Shown here piece after piece: positions 62,001 to 64,000 of a stretch of 64,000 nt of DNA. A program made the position numbers and the translations under genes. The notes under the pieces are model-generated. The model did not search any database and was not told the origin of the DNA. It saw only the letters and a list, made by a program, of their open reading frames with translations. The stretch comes from an uncultured Clostridia bacterium (GTDB lineage: Bacteria; Bacillota; Clostridia; Christensenellales; UBA1242). Within the stretch, counting starts at the first letter, position 1; the number at the start of each line of letters is the position of its first letter. The stretch is taken from contig CAKVOP010000002.1 of the NCBI GenBank assembly GCA_934793215.1, positions 124,001-188,000 of the forward strand, in the 5' to 3' direction.

Positions 62001-62239
62001 CAAACATGACTAGCGTTATGAAGGAAGCCTGCGAAAGTGGCTTTTGGCCAATTTATAATTACAATCCAACCACAAAAGAAATTAAAATATTAAGTGATTT
62101 TAACAATGAAAAATATTATGAATTTTTAAATAAAGAAAGAAGATTTAAATCTGGCGATAGTGCCCTAATTGAAAGACAAATAAATGACTCAAAAGAATTT
62201 ATTTCGTATTTAAAAGATAAACAAAAAAATGGCAAATAA
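59039..62239 (+). CDS. nifJ: Pyruvate:ferredoxin (flavodoxin) oxidoreductase, single polypeptide
   Basis: Converts pyruvate and CoA to acetyl-CoA and CO2 with reduction of ferredoxin, the central anaerobic pyruvate step. The 1066 residues are in normal domain order: N-terminal pyrimidine domain (YPITPSSPMAE), domain II, gamma domain (GLGSDGTISASKSAI, about 407-590), EKR region (SKYEKRNIAFRLP), two 4Fe-4S motifs (CVQCGQCTLACP, CTSCGVCAKTCP, about 670-730) and the TPP domain (ACAGCGETPY, GGDGWAYDIGYGGLDH, DNQTYSNTGGQ). It is about 100 residues shorter than many family members. AGGAG precedes the ATG; it is a single-gene unit. Confidence 0.96.
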   Translation: MKKIICDGASAVGKIAYNLSEVIPIYPITPSSPMAEFCSKENSVGKKNILGEVPKMIEMQAESGVAGTLHGAGLSHALASTFTSSQGLLLMMPNMFKIAGECLPCVIHVASRAVASHALSIFCDHSDVMAVRSTGFIMLNSSSVQESADMALASHMLALKAHLPVLHFFDGFRTSHEIQKIEMFDEKELSTLVKDDMIAYKNSFKEALFGSAQNPDVFFQNRERINEKYTLVVSKLEEIFKKINAIRQTSYKPYEYYGAEDAEKIIVAMGSSCKTIEEYIDFNPQEKIGLIKIRLFRPFVTSLFCDALPKSTKIITVLDRTKENGAIAPLAQDVLSSLFEQNKQIKVLHGRYGLGGKDFTPSDVKAIVNNMYNAQKSNFTVGILDDITNLNLPSENYNLPLNGKAIKIFGLGSDGTISASKSAIKILGENYDQNIQGYFEYDSKKSGSLTISHLRISKEDIKSEYLVTEADVIEINNFSFVHKYDCLDGLKENGIVLINSIFAPKEIGKVLPKKYCQVLKDKHAKLFVINAQKIANECGLGEKINIIMMSALFKGAKLLSQNEICENISRYIHSMFSQKGQEVVEKNLKAMKMGLEINEVQVQTLEGKDYRVENITDDQFYTNIMQKISKMKGGEILVSQFNEDGSSPLGTSKYEKRNIAFRLPKWIKENCVQCGQCTLACPHSALRALLTDENDGSFAPALGIKDKFYKVSLSPLDCTSCGVCAKTCPAIKKALEICEATDILEEKKIEFARDEKITSSPQTLFSPLTPKGLQFKESLFKFPGACAGCGETPYLKILTMLNGSNMMIANATGCSSIYSGTYGSCPYERDEKGGILWANSLFEDNAEFGLGLKLGNEFSKNKDKPVWIVGGDGWAYDIGYGGLDHILASGQNVNILVLDNQTYSNTGGQQSKATPTGAKVKFAENGKKERKKNLGEIALCYKDVYVGQICFGANMAHAIKTLQEAQDYKGVSIVIAYSTCVNQGFDMSNMTSVMKEACESGFWPIYNYNPTTKEIKILSDFNNEKYYEFLNKERRFKSGDSALIERQINDSKEFISYLKDKQKNGK

Positions 62240-62255
62240 ATTGCCATTTTTTTAA
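62224..62255 (+). terminator. Terminator of nifJ
   Basis: A stem AAAAATGGCAA / TTGCCATTTTT with a 5-nt loop plus extra T residues, overlapping the nifJ stop. Confidence 0.85.
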
Positions 62256-62352
62256 TCTTTTAAGATTTATTTTTTCTTTTTTAATGATTTTTGATGATAA
62301 ATTTTATATTTAAATTATCTTTAATTTTTCTTTATTTTTATGTTTTCTGTTT

Positions 62353-63258
62353 CTACAATCCGTGTTCTTTGAGATTTTTTTCAAGTAAAGATTTAACCTT
62401 AAAAGGTTGCCTTATTATGCCCTCGCCATGAGAGCAATCTGGCAAAATGAGAATTTGTTTATTAAAAGAAGGTAAGGCTTCTTGCAAAGAATAAGCCATT
62501 TCAACGGGCACAATGTCATCTTTTTCATCATGCATGATTATAACTGGAATAGAAGAAATCTTTAAATTTTGGGCTATTTCATTATCTTTAAAATTTATTT
62601 CTTTAGTCCTTTTTAAGAATTTAAAAAATGCATTCCTGGGTGGCTTGATTTTGCTTTTACTTATTATAAATGAAAGTTCTCGCCTTATGCTATCGTAGGC
62701 ACTTTCACAAAAAATTATTTTCACATTTCGGGGAAACTTGTCAAGTGCAGTTAAGCATGCATCTGCACCTATTCCAATTCCATAAAGTACTATCTTATAA
62801 TTGGGATTTAAGGCACAAACATGATCTATCCACGCAAGCAAGTCTTCTCCTTCTTCAGTTCCAAAACGACACTCTCCACCACTTGCTCCATGAGCACGCA
62901 AATCTATCGCCAAAACATCATAATCCTGATATCGAAAGTAATCACTCACCATCCACATTTGTCTATAATCAGCCCCGAAAGAATGCAATAGGATTGCAAG
63001 TTTGTCTTTGGCATTGTTTTTATATCTTCCTTTTAAAACAACGCCCCTTGACAAGCATTTTATTTCTGCAAACCCCTCAAAACTAGAATTATCAAACTCT
63101 TTATTTTCAACTAAAAATCTTTTGTTTTGTGCTTTTAAAAATTTACCCTTTTTCGAAAAGTATTTGCGATAAAATAAATTGAAAAATATAAGATAACCGC
63201 AAAAAGCAAATGGGATAATTAAAAGAAAAACTAATAAAATGATTAGAAAAATCCTCAT
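62353..63258 (-). CDS. Membrane-anchored alpha/beta hydrolase-fold protein lacking the nucleophile Ser
   Basis: A 301-residue protein with an N-terminal membrane anchor (about 3-28) and an alpha/beta hydrolase domain. Family landmarks are the oxyanion region LLHSFGADYRQMW, IDLRAHGASGG, the acid in MHDEKDDIVP and the His in LPDCSHGEG. At the nucleophile elbow, where relatives have GISMGA, this protein reads GIGIGA (about 161-166), so Ser is replaced by Gly. It may be inactive or non-hydrolytic. Its start overlaps the next upstream gene by 4 bp. Confidence 0.75.
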   Translation of the reverse strand: MRIFLIILLVFLLIIPFAFCGYLIFFNLFYRKYFSKKGKFLKAQNKRFLVENKEFDNSSFEGFAEIKCLSRGVVLKGRYKNNAKDKLAILLHSFGADYRQMWMVSDYFRYQDYDVLAIDLRAHGASGGECRFGTEEGEDLLAWIDHVCALNPNYKIVLYGIGIGADACLTALDKFPRNVKIIFCESAYDSIRRELSFIISKSKIKPPRNAFFKFLKRTKEINFKDNEIAQNLKISSIPVIIMHDEKDDIVPVEMAYSLQEALPSFNKQILILPDCSHGEGIIRQPFKVKSLLEKNLKEHGL

Positions 63259-64000
63259 TCAACGACCACTGCTTTTACGCTATCACCCGATTTTGCATCT
63301 TGGTAAGAAAGCCAATAACCAAATCCTTTTGGGTTGGATTCATCAAGCGGAAACCAAACTGGATATCCTGAAAGTTCTTTTGGTGCAATCTCTTGGTACA
63401 CTCCAGGCACACCATAACAAATGTATTTTATTTCGTCATCATCGCGGATAATCCCAACCACATAATATTCACCTTTATCAAGTTTTACTTTTGTCCATTT
63501 TGATTGGCTTATTAAAGATTCAAGATAACTTTCTTCTTCTCCATCTGCAAAGATTTTATCAAGATGTTCTTTCATTTCATGATAAAAATCTTTGTCGACT
63601 TCATCATCGTTTTGTTTTGGAGAATTTTCATCTTTATGGTTCTCTTCGTAATAAAGTTTATACTTGCATGATTCGCAATCTTGTCCACAAGAGGAAGCAC
63701 AAGCCATCGATTTATCTATTTCACTATTGATTTCTTCCTTCAAATCATCATCATATTCAATTTCTTTTTCATCTAAAATTTTTTCCACTTCTTCCACATT
63801 TCTTGCATCTGGCAAACTTGCAAAAGCTTCGTCTAATTTATCTTTAATTGCTGTTGACGAATATAAAATCGGTTTTGCCTCACCTCCCACAAAATTCAAC
63901 ATACAACAAGAAAAATCAAGGGGCAATTCTTTCATGTCCAGATTTAAACTGTACACCATGCCTCCAAGATATATCATTCCCGCTTTCGTCACTTTGTGAT
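63255..64000 (-). CDS. Protein of unknown function with a Cys cluster (cut at the window edge)
   Basis: The frame is open to the right edge, so the true start may lie outside; an in-window start could be GTG at 63992 or an ATG a few codons later. At least 245 residues are visible: an N-terminal alpha/beta part, an acidic middle (about 65-150) with CASSCGQDCESC (C-x3-C-x3-C-x2-C, about 97-108), and a C-terminal domain with YYVVGIIRDDDEIKYICYGVPG and GYPVWFPLDESNPKGFGYWLSYQDA. I do not recognise it. It overlaps the hydrolase gene, indicating an operon. Confidence 0.65.
   Translation of the reverse strand, partial: HKVTKAGMIYLGGMVYSLNLDMKELPLDFSCCMLNFVGGEAKPILYSSTAIKDKLDEAFASLPDARNVEEVEKILDEKEIEYDDDLKEEINSEIDKSMACASSCGQDCESCKYKLYYEENHKDENSPKQNDDEVDKDFYHEMKEHLDKIFADGEEESYLESLISQSKWTKVKLDKGEYYVVGIIRDDDEIKYICYGVPGVYQEIAPKELSGYPVWFPLDESNPKGFGYWLSYQDAKSGDSVKAVVVE

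Overview
This window looks like a chromosomal segment of a low-GC, spore-forming, strictly anaerobic member of the Bacillota, probably an uncultured Clostridia lineage. This is inferred from the AT-rich sequence, AGGAGG-type ribosome binding sites, sporulation loci (spoIIAA-spoIIAB-sigF, spoVAC-AD-AE, yunB), a one-polypeptide pyruvate:ferredoxin oxidoreductase and Firmicutes-type gene orders (ywlE-rpiB, rpsO-pnp, recJ-rel-hemZ, dnaG-rpoD, obg-yhbY). I see no prophage, IS element or CRISPR array.

Layout. 0-9.5 kb: two small membrane proteins, gap, a degenerate glycosyltransferase-like protein, rpiB, ywlE, rsfS, a membrane protein, yhbY, obg, nth, lysS and a lytic transglycosylase, nearly all on the minus strand. 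9.7-11.2 kb: a divergent DUF3343 / cysteine desulfurase pair around an operator-like palindrome. 11.3-20 kb: pnp, rpsO with a structured leader, then recJ-rel-hemZ. 20-24 kb: dnaG-rpoD-zinc-ribbon gene. 24-30.4 kb: sporulation block (yunB, spoVAE, spoVAD, spoVAC, an Asn-rich lipoprotein on the opposite strand, sigF, spoIIAB, spoIIAA). 30.6-33.5 kb: a DUF5131 gene, six tRNA genes (Pro, Met/Ile2, Asp, Phe, Thr, Tyr) and an SDR. 33.6-39.2 kb: coiled-coil protein, membrane protein, lgt, a Rho-like protein without a P-loop, a His-rich metal exporter and a 17-residue-repeat solenoid protein. 39.4-45.5 kb: MarR regulator with a heterodimeric ABC exporter and a MacB-like ABC protein. 45.7-51.5 kb: membrane protein, valS, two 4-TM proteins and tRNAs Gly, Cys, Leu. 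51.7-64 kb: YhaN/YhaO-like pair, a DUF4097-like membrane protein, a short alaS, truA, nifJ, an alpha/beta hydrolase lacking its nucleophile and a gene cut by the right edge.

How it fits together. Much of the window is information processing (tRNA synthetases, RNase, ribosome assembly GTPase, primase, sigma factor, tRNAs). SpoIIAB holds SigF, SpoIIAA releases it, and SpoVA proteins later load dipicolinic acid into the spore. The most unusual items are: a 38-bp interspersed repeat present four times in intergenic regions; a Rel protein whose ppGpp hydrolase site is lost; a Rho-like protein without its ATPase P-loop; a cytoplasmic protein with twelve exact 17-residue repeats; an AlaRS without the C-terminal domain; a SpoVAD with a roughly 120-residue charged tail; and several promoters so close to start codons that leaderless mRNAs are predicted.
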